A DNA stretch of 64,000 nt from Marinobacter goseongensis. Its GTDB lineage: Bacteria > Pseudomonadota > Gammaproteobacteria > Pseudomonadales > Oleiphilaceae. Shown piece by piece: positions 36,391 to 44,853 of this stretch; position 1 is the stretch's first letter, and each line of letters starts with the position of its first letter. Location of the stretch: contig NZ_JAKZAI010000003.1 in assembly GCF_023156235.1 (NCBI RefSeq), forward strand, positions 124,001 through 188,000, in the 5' to 3' direction. Both the position numbers and the translations under genes were made by a program. The notes under the pieces were generated by a model, which ran no database searches, was not told where the DNA came from, and saw only the letters and a program-made list of their open reading frames with translations.

Positions 36391-37052
36391 AACAGGTGCT
36401 GATTCTCGAAGATCTCAAAGACGCCCAACGCTGGTTGCGGGAAGCGGTACTGGCATCGTTCCCGGAGGCCCACATCGAATGCTGTGACACCCTGGGCCAG
36501 GCATTGGGCTGGCTGGAAAGTCGGGTACCCGACCTGTGCCTGGTGGATCTGCGCCTGCCTGACGGTTCCGGTCTCGACTTTATCCGCCAGTGCAAGTCGG
36601 TCGCACCACTGGCCCAACAGGTGGTGACCACCATCTACGACGACGACATCCACCTGTTCCCGGCCATTCAGGCCGGAGCACACGGCTATCTGCTGAAAGA
36701 TCAGCCGCGCCAGGTCATCGCCGACGCGCTGAAAAATCTCACCATGGGCACCCCGGCGCTGTCCCCCCAGATCACCCAACGAATGATCAGTTATTTGCGG
36801 CAGGAGCGCTCAACCACCTGGGAATCCGAAACCGCGCCATCCGACACGCACCTGCTGAGCACGCGGGAGCAGGAAATGCTCGGGGTCATCGCCCGCGGCT
36901 TCAAAACCGCGGAAGCCGCAGAGCTGTTGGGTGTGAGCTACCACACCGCCGCCCGGCACATCAAAAACATCTACGCCAAGCTCGGCATCAATAGCCGCGC
37001 AGAGGCCGTGCAGGTGGCGATCCGCTTGGGGCTCTACGACCCGCGCCTGTAG
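36387..37052 (+). CDS. LuxR/NarL-family response regulator
   Basis: A 221-residue regulator. The receiver (1-~120) has acidic Glu8/Asp9 in LILEDL, phospho-Asp54 in LVDLRLPDG and Lys in YLLKDQP. The C-terminal LuxR HTH (~150-215) reads LLSTREQEMLGVIARGFKTAEAAELLG and HTAARHIKNIYAKLGINSRAEAV. The ATG overlaps the kinase stop (ATGA), so the pair is coupled. Target genes are not evident; the adjacent convergent transporter and the upstream lipoprotein are candidates. Confidence 0.9.
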   Translation: MKQVLILEDLKDAQRWLREAVLASFPEAHIECCDTLGQALGWLESRVPDLCLVDLRLPDGSGLDFIRQCKSVAPLAQQVVTTIYDDDIHLFPAIQAGAHGYLLKDQPRQVIADALKNLTMGTPALSPQITQRMISYLRQERSTTWESETAPSDTHLLSTREQEMLGVIARGFKTAEAAELLGVSYHTAARHIKNIYAKLGINSRAEAVQVAIRLGLYDPRL

Positions 37053-37055
37053 GCC

Positions 37056-38834
37056 CTAGCTCCACACCATTAGTATAACCGGCACCGCCACCACCGTCAC
37101 CAGTACTGACAACGGTAAGCCCAACCGCCAGTAGTCTCCGAAACGGTAACCGCCCGGCTCCATCACCAGGGCGTTGGACTGATGACCAATGGGGGTAAGA
37201 AACGCACAGGAGGCGCCCACGGCCACCGCCATCAGCACCGCATCGGGGGCCATATCCAGTTCCGTGGCCATACTGAGGGCAATGGGCGCGACCAGGATCG
37301 CGGCGGCGGCGTTGTTCGCCACGTTGGACAGCAGCATGGTGCCCACCAGCAGCACTCCCAACACCAACGCCGGGGCCAGCCCCTCACTGATCATCAACAT
37401 CTGGGCGGCGATCAGCTCGGCGCCGCCGGTCGCCTCCAAAGCCCCGCCGACCGGAATCATCGCAGCCAGCAGCACAATCACCGACCAGTCGATGGCCTTG
37501 TAGGCATCGCTGGGGTTGAGCAACCCGGTGAGCACCATAGCAACGGCGCAGCCAACCAGCGCCACCGGCGGCGCCAGCCAGCCCGCGACAATGGACACAA
37601 TCGCTGCGATGAACAGCCCACCGGCAAGCAGGGTCCGGCGATCCCGGCCCAGTCGCAAACCACGCTCGGCCAGTGGCAGGCAGCCTAACTGCTGCAACTC
37701 GGTGCCCAGGGACTCTTCATGCCCCTGCACCAACAGGATATCACCAACCTGGAAACGCACATCGCCGATACGCCGTTTCAGCCTGTGCCCCTGGCGGGCC
37801 AGAGCCACCACGTTCAGCCCGTGCCGTTCCCGCAGGTTGAGTCGGTTCGCGGTCTGGTTCTGCAGGCTGGACTCGGGGGTGATGACCACCTCGGTGAGCA
37901 GGATGTCGCCGGCGTCGATCTCCGGCGGCGTCTCATCCGATTCCTCCGATGCACTGGCCAGTTCCAGGCCGGTGTTGTCCAGAAATGCCTGCAAGCTGTC
38001 GGTGTCGGCCTCCACCAGCAATACATCCCCTTCCTGCAGCACCTTGAAGGTGGAGGGTGCCAGCGACCGCTCCTCGTTGCGGATCAGGGCCAGAACCACC
38101 ACGTCTTCTTCGCTCTCTGCCCGGGTCAGCAGGTTGTGCAGCGTACCCCCGGCAAAGGATGAGTCTTCTGGTACTTTCAGCTCGGTGACGTAGTCACCCA
38201 CACTGAACAGCTTACCGCCATCGTCGCTGTCTTGCCGCCGCGGCGTCAGCCGCCAGCCCACCAGGGTGATAAAAGCGATGCCCGCGAGGGTAATCGCCGC
38301 GCCCACCGGCGCAAAGTCAAACAGCCCGAAACTGTCACCCTCACGGTAACTGGCAATAATGATATTGGGGGGTGTTCCGATCAGGGTCATGGTGCCACCC
38401 AGCAGCGAGCCGAAAGCCAGCGGCATCAACAGCAGTGAAGGCGAGCGACCGGCCTCACGGGACATCCACACGGCTACGGGCATCAGCAGTGCCAGCGCCC
38501 CCACGTTGTTGATAAAGCCCGAACACAGCGCGACCACCGCGGTGAGCATCAGCACCTGCAATGTGGGCCGATGCCCGACCTTGCCCAGCAGCTTGGCGAG
38601 ATTATCCACCACGCCACCGTTCACCAGCCCCTGACTGATGACCAGTACCGCCGCGACCGTCACCACGGCGGGATGACCAAAGCCGGCGAACAGCTCGTCC
38701 GAGGGCACCAGACCCGCTACCGCAATGGCCAGCAGTGCCAGCATGGACACCACATCAAACCGCAAACGGTTCCATACAAACAGGCCGAGGGTGGTGCCCA
38801 GTACGGCAAATACGATTCCCTGCTCAAGCGTCAA
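37056..38834 (-). CDS. SLC13-family permease with paired TrkA-C domains
   Basis: A 592-residue transporter. Helices fill ~5-205 and ~390-592, with the family signatures GFINNVGALALLMPVA, GGTMTLIGTPPNIII and NNAAAAILVAP. The central cytosolic region (~215-385) contains two TrkA-C (RCK C) domains, typical of the bacterial branch of SLC13/DASS proteins proposed for sulfate, citrate or other anions. The start is a TTG at 38834 with GGGAG seven bases upstream; an extension to 38855 is possible. Its stop lies three bases from the stop of the response regulator gene. The substrate cannot be read from sequence. Confidence 0.85.
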   Translation of the reverse strand: MTLEQGIVFAVLGTTLGLFVWNRLRFDVVSMLALLAIAVAGLVPSDELFAGFGHPAVVTVAAVLVISQGLVNGGVVDNLAKLLGKVGHRPTLQVLMLTAVVALCSGFINNVGALALLMPVAVWMSREAGRSPSLLLMPLAFGSLLGGTMTLIGTPPNIIIASYREGDSFGLFDFAPVGAAITLAGIAFITLVGWRLTPRRQDSDDGGKLFSVGDYVTELKVPEDSSFAGGTLHNLLTRAESEEDVVVLALIRNEERSLAPSTFKVLQEGDVLLVEADTDSLQAFLDNTGLELASASEESDETPPEIDAGDILLTEVVITPESSLQNQTANRLNLRERHGLNVVALARQGHRLKRRIGDVRFQVGDILLVQGHEESLGTELQQLGCLPLAERGLRLGRDRRTLLAGGLFIAAIVSIVAGWLAPPVALVGCAVAMVLTGLLNPSDAYKAIDWSVIVLLAAMIPVGGALEATGGAELIAAQMLMISEGLAPALVLGVLLVGTMLLSNVANNAAAAILVAPIALSMATELDMAPDAVLMAVAVGASCAFLTPIGHQSNALVMEPGGYRFGDYWRLGLPLSVLVTVVAVPVILMVWS

Positions 38835-39034
38835 AACGTGTCTCCCGAAGTGCAACAGCCAACAGAGGCGTCAGATTCCTGTCAGTTGAACATACAATAG
38901 TTGTGGCTGGAATCACGCACTGAACATGAATTTCTGTTAACTTACCTCGGGTTAACGCTCTTAGCGGGCAGAGAGACGCGTTCACACCGTTGACGGTAGC
39001 GCGTATGACAGGGAACACAGACACAGGGAATGGC

Positions 39035-40333
39035 ATGACCACCGACCTTTATCAGATTACGTTTGCAGGCAAGATTCTGGAAGGATTCAGCGAAGCGCAA
39101 GTCAGGGAAAATATGAAAGCCCTGTTCCGCACCTCAGACGACCGCACCGAACGGCTCTTTTCCACCACCCGAAAGACCCTCAGGTCCGGCCTCAGCCATG
39201 CCGACGCCCTGGTGTACTACGACCGCCTCACCGAGGCCGGTGCGGAAGTGCAGATATCGGCACAGGCAGCCACGACGCCAAACCCGACGGTGCGCAAATC
39301 CGCCGCAGTGCCCCCGGAAGAGCCGCCCCATCAGGACTCCGACGGCCTCCAGCGCCGGCGTTCAGGTCTGGAGTTCACCGGCAACGGCAAAGAGTACTTT
39401 GGCATCTGGATTGTCAACATCCTGCTGACCATCGTCACCCTGGGTATCTACTCCGCCTGGGCGACCGTACGGAACAATCAATATTTCTACGGCAATACCC
39501 GGCTCGACGGCGCCAGCTTCCAGTACCTGGCGAGCCCGATCACCATTCTCAAGGGCCGCCTGATCGCACTGGCGGTACTGGTCGCTTACGTGGTGCTGTC
39601 GGAATTGTTCGTGGAGGCCGCGGTGATGTTTGCTCTCGCCTTCATTCCCCTGGTGCCCTGGATCATGATCCGCTCACTCCGCTTCAAGGCGATCAACAGC
39701 GCCTGGCGCAATATCCGTTTCGACTTTGAAGGAAAGTACGGGCAGGCGTTCATGGTAACTTTCGTATGGCCCTTGCTGAACCTGCTGACGTTGCTGCTGC
39801 TCACCCCGCTGGTCATCAAGAAAACGCATGAGTTCGTCGCCAACGGCAGTCGCTTTGGCACCACCGGTTTTGAATTCAAGGGCGCAACCGCTGAGTACTA
39901 CCGATTTTTTGGAATCGGCCTGCTTATCGCTATTGGCTTCGGCCTGGTTGCGCTCCTGATTGCACGCTCCGGCGCCGTTGCGACGGCAGGCCTGGTCGCC
40001 GCTGTCGGCTACGCCACCCTGCTGGGGTACTTCATGGCCGGTATCACCAACCTCTTCATGAATTCTGTGACGCTGGACCAGCATGGCTTCCAGTCCGGGC
40101 TGCAGCCACTGCAGATGTTCTGGATTTTCCTGAGCAACTCGGTGCTGGTGGTGCTGACCCTCGGTCTGTTCACACCCTGGGCCAAGGTGCGCATGGCACG
40201 CTACCGCGCGGCTTGCACGGCCATGATGGTGAAAGGCGACCTGAACCACTTCGTGGCGGCCGAAAGGAATCGCACCAGCGCGCTCGGGCAGGAACTGGGA
40301 GATGCCTTCGATGTCGATTTCGCCGCCATCTGA
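39035..40333 (+). CDS. DUF898 (YjgN) family membrane protein
   Basis: A 432-residue protein. Residues 1-75 form a small soluble domain (YQITFAGKILEGFSEAQVRENMKALF) seen at the head of several marine gammaproteobacterial membrane proteins. Residues ~108-420 are a DUF898 domain with about six or seven helices and the repeated motif LGIYSAWATVRNNQYFYGNT and LGLFTPWAKVRMARY, that is, two homologous halves. AGGGAATGG precedes the ATG at 39035. The function of YjgN is unknown. The following M48 peptidase gene overlaps its end by 23 bases, indicating a joint role. Confidence 0.85.
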   Translation: MTTDLYQITFAGKILEGFSEAQVRENMKALFRTSDDRTERLFSTTRKTLRSGLSHADALVYYDRLTEAGAEVQISAQAATTPNPTVRKSAAVPPEEPPHQDSDGLQRRRSGLEFTGNGKEYFGIWIVNILLTIVTLGIYSAWATVRNNQYFYGNTRLDGASFQYLASPITILKGRLIALAVLVAYVVLSELFVEAAVMFALAFIPLVPWIMIRSLRFKAINSAWRNIRFDFEGKYGQAFMVTFVWPLLNLLTLLLLTPLVIKKTHEFVANGSRFGTTGFEFKGATAEYYRFFGIGLLIAIGFGLVALLIARSGAVATAGLVAAVGYATLLGYFMAGITNLFMNSVTLDQHGFQSGLQPLQMFWIFLSNSVLVVLTLGLFTPWAKVRMARYRAACTAMMVKGDLNHFVAAERNRTSALGQELGDAFDVDFAAI

Positions 40334-41381
40334 AGTCACTATTGAAGGGCATTTCTACACCGGTAGCCACTCCAATCGCCAGAGTGCCATTCTGCGATCG
40401 GTAGCGGGCATCATCATGGTGGAGACCGGCGACAGCCGGCTTCGCCTGTCTCCGGCCGATGTCCGGATCTCTCCCCGCATCGGCAATACGCCCCGCTACC
40501 TGCACCTGCCCGACGACGGCGTATTTGAAACCGAAGACAACGATGGGGTCGACCTGCTGGACCGGCAATCCCGCCAGGGGCGTGGCCGGCAGCTTCTACA
40601 CCGACTGGAAAGTCATCTGGGCCTGATCCTGGTGGCGGTGGTGGTGACGCTGGCCACCACCGCAGTGGCCTTCGTGTACGGCGTACCGTGGGCGGCCCAC
40701 GTTGTTGCCAATGCCCTGCCGGCATCCGTGGCTGAACAGGCGGGGCGCTCCACATTGGCTACCCTTGACTCAACCTGGCTGGAACCTTCAACCCTGTCCA
40801 CTGAACGTCAAGCTGAGTTACAGGCTCATTTCCGCTCGCTGTTGATGACGGCAGACACCCGGGAGCCTCTGCGGGTACTGTTTCGCCATTCCCCCGCCAT
40901 TGGCGCCAACGCCATGGCTCTGCCAGACGGCACGATGATTTTTACCGACGATCTGGTAAACCTGGCGCAACACGACGACGAACTGTCGGCCATTCTTGCC
41001 CATGAAATCGGTCATGTCGCCCATCGGCACGGCTTGCAGGGCATGGTTCAGGGCTCGCTGACATTCTGGCTGATCGTGATGATGACCGGCGACCTATCGG
41101 CCTTCTCCGATGCCACAGTGGTGGTGCCCGCCGTACTCGTGAGCCTAGCCTATTCCAGGGAGATGGAGCGGGAGGCAGACACGTTTGCCCTGAATAACCT
41201 GCAGGAAAACGGTATCGATACCGGCCATTTCGCCAACATCATGACCCGGTTGATGGCCATAGCCGGCACAGAATCGTCTGAAGAACAGACCCGGGACAGC
41301 CGGTGGGATGCCGTGCTGGATATGCTCTCCAGCCACCCCGGTGGTGACGAGCGCATCGAGCGTTTTCGCCCTGGCCACTGA
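40311..41381 (+). CDS. M48 family membrane metallopeptidase
   Basis: A 356-residue protease. An N-terminal cytosolic beta domain (~1-75) precedes a transmembrane helix (~103-125), then the peptidase domain with zinc motif HEIGH (231-235) and the third ligand in SREMEREADTFAL; it ends with a substrate-side SSHPGGDERI motif typical of M48. GGGAG lies nine bases before the ATG at 40311; an ATG three codons earlier touches that site. It overlaps the DUF898 gene by 23 bases. Such DUF898-M48 pairs recur in proteobacteria and may form a membrane protein quality-control unit, which is inference. Confidence 0.88.
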   Translation: MSISPPSEVTIEGHFYTGSHSNRQSAILRSVAGIIMVETGDSRLRLSPADVRISPRIGNTPRYLHLPDDGVFETEDNDGVDLLDRQSRQGRGRQLLHRLESHLGLILVAVVVTLATTAVAFVYGVPWAAHVVANALPASVAEQAGRSTLATLDSTWLEPSTLSTERQAELQAHFRSLLMTADTREPLRVLFRHSPAIGANAMALPDGTMIFTDDLVNLAQHDDELSAILAHEIGHVAHRHGLQGMVQGSLTFWLIVMMTGDLSAFSDATVVVPAVLVSLAYSREMEREADTFALNNLQENGIDTGHFANIMTRLMAIAGTESSEEQTRDSRWDAVLDMLSSHPGGDERIERFRPGH

Positions 41382-41384
41382 CGT

Positions 41385-41436
41385 GACAGGCCTACAACTG
41401 TCGACAAACTTTACAGAATTTGACAATTGGCCTGTC
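41385..41436. promoter_or_regulatory. Spaced inverted repeat upstream of the VpsR-like regulator
   Basis: GACAGGCC (41385-41392) and its complement GGCCTGTC (41429-41436) flank an AT-rich segment containing TTGACA (41420-41425); a further ACAGGCCTG lies at about 41459-41468. This is a candidate operator, possibly for autoregulation; no -10 element is convincing. Confidence 0.35.
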
Positions 41437-41532
41437 GCGCCAGATGCAAGCCACTGAAAACAGGCCTGCCCGTTCAGATGGCACATTCCATGTATGAGTG
41501 TTTTCCGGAACGCGTTCTCCGGGAGATCCGTC

Positions 41533-42915
41533 ATGAAGGAACAACGACCGCTCGTCTGGTTGTCAGCGGCTAACGCCAGAGACCAGCAGGACTCTCTTCT
41601 GTCAGCCCACTGGAACATCCATTCGTTTGATTTGACCGAACCGCCCCCCTTTGCGCTCGCGGGTGCCGGGCGAGCCCGTGTCGGCATTCTGGATCTCAGT
41701 GTCTACCCGGACGAAGGCACGCCCTATCTTGATCAGTGGATCGAGGCGTTCCGGCTGTCCTACTGGGTTGGGTTGCTGCCAGCCTCCCCGAGCGAGGACA
41801 GCCGTCTCGGCACCCTGATCTCAAGACACTGCACGGATTACCACCACCTGCCACTGGATGCCGATCGGCTCAATACCGTTCTGGGACACCTATGGGGTAT
41901 GGCCCAATTGCATGCCCGCACCGATTTCGAGCCCCACGACAGTTATCAGGATGCCGCCCTGGAGGGAGGATCCCAGGCCATCCGCCAGGCCAGAGCCATG
42001 CTGCGGCGCTTTGCCAAAACCCACGAACCGGTGCTGATCTCGGGCGAAAGTGGCACCGGCAAGGACGCGGCCGCGCGCTTCATCCACCGCCACTCCTCCC
42101 GCAGAACCCAGCCGTTCGTCGCCGTCAATTGCGCGGCTTTACCGCTGCCGCTGACCCAGAGCGAGCTGTTTGGCCAGGAGGGAGACCCCCTTGGCGTCTC
42201 GGTTACCGCCCGCCGCGGGCGGGTCGACGCCGCCGATGGTGGCACCTTGTTGCTGTCTGGCATTGATGAGCTGCATCCGGACCAGCAATCGGCCATTCTG
42301 CGATTTCTTCAGGAGGGACAGATTGAACGGGTGGGCGCGACACGCCCCCACAAAGTGGACGTAAGGGTGATCGCAACCACCGCCCGCCCACTCAAGAACC
42401 TTGTCGAGACCGGCGCGTTTCGCAGCGACGTTTACTACCGCCTGGGCAGCCTGGAGGTGCAATTGCCGCCACTGCGTGACCGCCCCGAGGACATTCCGGT
42501 GATCGCCAACCACATACTGGCAAACACCCACACCACGTTCGGCGCTCGCAAATTGAGCACCCCCGCCCTGCAGAGCCTGGCGCAGTACCACTGGCCCGGC
42601 AACCTGAGGGAGTTGCAGAACCGCTTACGTCAGGCCATGTTGCTGAGCGAATCGTCGATGATCGAGCCGGCGGACCTCGGGCTCGCCGAGCTGGGCATGG
42701 CCGTACCCGGGCAGGCGGGGCTGACTCTCGAAGCCTTCCGAGCCCGGGCAGACCAGCAGGCATTATCGTGCAGCCTGGCGTTGTCGCATCAGAATGTGAC
42801 TGCAGCGGCGCGGATCCTCAAGATTTCACGGGTATCCTTTTATCGCCTGATGGACAAATACGATCCCCACCACACCCGATCTCACGGCGGCAAGCACCAC
42901 CGCAACCATCAATAA
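41533..42915 (+). CDS. VpsR-like bacterial enhancer-binding protein lacking sigma-54 contact and intact Walker B motifs
   Basis: A 460-residue regulator. The N-terminal receiver-like domain (~1-125) keeps Asp54 in GILDLS. The AAA+ domain (~138-370) has Walker A GESGTGKD (171-178), but the GAFTGA loop after ELFGQE (211-216) is replaced by a Gly/Val/Ser segment, and Walker B reads GGTLLLSGIDEL (236-247), losing the usual Asp-Glu. The Fis-type HTH is at ~418-443 (NVTAAARILKISRVSFYRLMDKY). Without GAFTGA it should not open sigma-54 promoters. VpsR of Vibrio cholerae is a known c-di-GMP-dependent activator of this unusual type acting with sigma-70. GGGAG lies seven bases before the ATG. Confidence 0.85.
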   Translation: MKEQRPLVWLSAANARDQQDSLLSAHWNIHSFDLTEPPPFALAGAGRARVGILDLSVYPDEGTPYLDQWIEAFRLSYWVGLLPASPSEDSRLGTLISRHCTDYHHLPLDADRLNTVLGHLWGMAQLHARTDFEPHDSYQDAALEGGSQAIRQARAMLRRFAKTHEPVLISGESGTGKDAAARFIHRHSSRRTQPFVAVNCAALPLPLTQSELFGQEGDPLGVSVTARRGRVDAADGGTLLLSGIDELHPDQQSAILRFLQEGQIERVGATRPHKVDVRVIATTARPLKNLVETGAFRSDVYYRLGSLEVQLPPLRDRPEDIPVIANHILANTHTTFGARKLSTPALQSLAQYHWPGNLRELQNRLRQAMLLSESSMIEPADLGLAELGMAVPGQAGLTLEAFRARADQQALSCSLALSHQNVTAAARILKISRVSFYRLMDKYDPHHTRSHGGKHHRNHQ

Positions 42916-42929
42916 CCGTGTCGCTGAAA

Positions 42930-42962
42930 ACACAAAACCCCGCACCAGGCGGGGTTTTGTGT
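42930..42962. terminator. Bidirectional terminator between the regulator and aceA
   Basis: ACACAAAACCCCGC (42930-42943) and GCGGGGTTTTGTGT (42949-42962) form a perfect 14-pair stem with a 5-base loop, serving both convergent genes. Confidence 0.9.
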
Positions 42963-43008
42963 GTCAGGCAAGGCCAGCGGCCCTGCCCGGAGACAACGAG
43001 CCGTTCGA

Positions 43009-44601
43009 TTAACCGAACTGGTTCATAGTGTTGTCTTTACCACCGGCTTTCAGCGCGGCTTCACCAGCGAAGAATTCCTTGTGGTCGTCACCGATGTTGG
43101 AACCAGCCATATCCTGGTGCTTAACGGTGGCGATACCCTGACGGATTTCCTTGCGCTGTACACCTGCCACGTAGGCCAGCATGCCTTCGTCACCGAAGTA
43201 GCCCTTGGCCAGGTTGTCGGTCGACAGGGCCGCAGTGTGGTATGTCGGCAGCGTGATCAGGTGGTGGAACACGCCTGCTTCACGAGCGGCGTCGCGCTGG
43301 AAGTTGGCAGTCCACTGATCCGCCAGCTGACCCAGCTCGGTGTTGTCGTACTCTTCGCTCATCAGCTTGGGACGGTCGTAGGCAGATACGTCCTTGCCTT
43401 CTTCCTGCCATGCGTCGAATACCTGCTGACGGAAGTTCAGAGTCCAGTTGAAAGACGGGCTGTTGTTGTAAACCAGCTTGGCGTCCGGCACCACTTCCTT
43501 GATGCGGTTAACCATGGCAGCGATCTGGCCAACGTGCGGCTTCTCGGTTTCGATCCACAGCAGGTCTGCGCCGTTCTGTAGGCTGGTGATACAGTCCAGA
43601 ACAACACGATCTTCGCCAGTGCCGGCTTTGAACTGGAACAGGCCAGAAGCCAGACGCTTCGGACGAACCAGCTGACCGTTCTGCTTGATCACAACGTCGC
43701 CGTTGTTGATGTCTTCGGCTTTCTCGATCACCTCACCATCGATGAAACTGTTGTACTGGTCACCCAGATCGCCCGGCTCGTTGGTCACGGCGATTTTCTG
43801 AGTCAGGCCAGCGCCCAGGGAGTCAGTACGGGCAACGATAACGCCATCATCAACACCCAGCTCAAGGAACGCCAGACGCACGGCGTTGATCTTGGACAGG
43901 AAGTCGGCGTGGGGAACCGTAACCTTGCCATCCTGGTGACCACACTGCTTCTCGTCAGACACCTGGTTTTCGATCTGGATGCAGCAAGCACCGGCTTCGA
44001 TCATCTGCTTGGCCAGCAGGTAAGTCGCTTCGGCGTTACCGAAACCAGCGTCGATGTCGGCGATGATCGGCACGATGTGGGTTTCGTGGCTGTCGATCTG
44101 CTTGATCAGGTCTTCCGCCTTGGCGTTGTCGCCGGCGTTCTCAGCTTCTTCCAGAGCACGGAACAGGTGGTTCAGTTCCCAGGCATCCGCCTGACGCAGG
44201 AAGGTGTAGAGCTCTTCGATCAGACCAGATACAGCGGTCTTTTCGTGCATGGACTGATCCGGCAGCGGACCGAACTCGGAGCGCAGAGCCGCAACCATCC
44301 AGCCAGACAGGTACAGGTAACGACGCTTGGTGGTACCGAAGTGCTTCTTGATGGACAGCAGCTTCTGCTGGCCGATGAAGCCGTGCCAGCAGCCCAGAGA
44401 CTGGGTGTACTGAGCGGTGTCGTTGTCGTAGTTCGCCATGTCTTCGCGCATGATCTTGGCGGTGTACTTGGCGATGTCCAGACCGGTCTTGAACTTGTTC
44501 TGGGCGCGCATGCGGGCCGCGTGCTTCGGGTTGATGGCGTTCCAGGTCGGGTTTTGCTTCAGAATGGAAGCAATGGCGTCAACGTCTTTTGCGTATGGCA
44601 T
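43009..44601 (-). CDS. aceA: Isocitrate lyase
   Basis: A 530-residue glyoxylate-shunt enzyme that splits isocitrate to succinate and glyoxylate during growth on acetate or fatty acids. The active-site motif is KQCGH (within SDEKQCGHQDGK), a variant of the usual KKCGH. Other landmarks are LGCWHGFIGQQ, IPIIADIDAGFGNAEAT-like PIIADIDAGFG, VARTDSLGA and NNSPSFNW. Length and variant motif correspond to the ~530-residue Pseudomonas/Marinobacter type rather than the 434-residue E. coli type. The 250 bases upstream are AT-rich and must hold its promoter, but no consensus is clear. Confidence 0.95.
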   Translation of the reverse strand: MPYAKDVDAIASILKQNPTWNAINPKHAARMRAQNKFKTGLDIAKYTAKIMREDMANYDNDTAQYTQSLGCWHGFIGQQKLLSIKKHFGTTKRRYLYLSGWMVAALRSEFGPLPDQSMHEKTAVSGLIEELYTFLRQADAWELNHLFRALEEAENAGDNAKAEDLIKQIDSHETHIVPIIADIDAGFGNAEATYLLAKQMIEAGACCIQIENQVSDEKQCGHQDGKVTVPHADFLSKINAVRLAFLELGVDDGVIVARTDSLGAGLTQKIAVTNEPGDLGDQYNSFIDGEVIEKAEDINNGDVVIKQNGQLVRPKRLASGLFQFKAGTGEDRVVLDCITSLQNGADLLWIETEKPHVGQIAAMVNRIKEVVPDAKLVYNNSPSFNWTLNFRQQVFDAWQEEGKDVSAYDRPKLMSEEYDNTELGQLADQWTANFQRDAAREAGVFHHLITLPTYHTAALSTDNLAKGYFGDEGMLAYVAGVQRKEIRQGIATVKHQDMAGSNIGDDHKEFFAGEAALKAGGKDNTMNQFG

Positions 44602-44796
44602 GATCTCAGTCCTGTGTTCTACGGTTTGAGGTGCTCTTCATCAGAAGCAGAAGGTCTACTCCGGCGAGCCGGCTATCCGCTCAAAAAATGTTCAGATAAC
44701 CGACGATGGGTGCTACTTTAGTGCCTTTGAATTTATAATTGAAATTTATATTATCTATTCTCGGCATTTTTTTGATGAATACCTGAAATCCCCGCC

Positions 44797-44821
44797 GAAA
44801 ACCCGCTCTCGCTTTGGCGGG
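44797..44821 (-). terminator. Possible terminator of the CASTOR/POLLUX-like gene
   Basis: Read on the minus strand, CCCGC and GCGGG pair across a 10-base loop and are followed by TTTT. The stem is short, so this is tentative. Confidence 0.35.
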
Positions 44822-44853
44822 CGCTGACCGGCAGCAGCCCTGCCCCGGACCGT

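Noticed and set aside
38936..38956. Two GTTAAC sites 15 bases apart between the SLC13 and DUF898 genes
   Set aside because: Short self-complementary hexamers in an AT-rich gap; too little to call an operator.
41473..41500. Possible sigma-54 promoter (TGGCACATTCC)
   Set aside because: The -24 half looks right but there is no TTGC-type -12 element at the required spacing.
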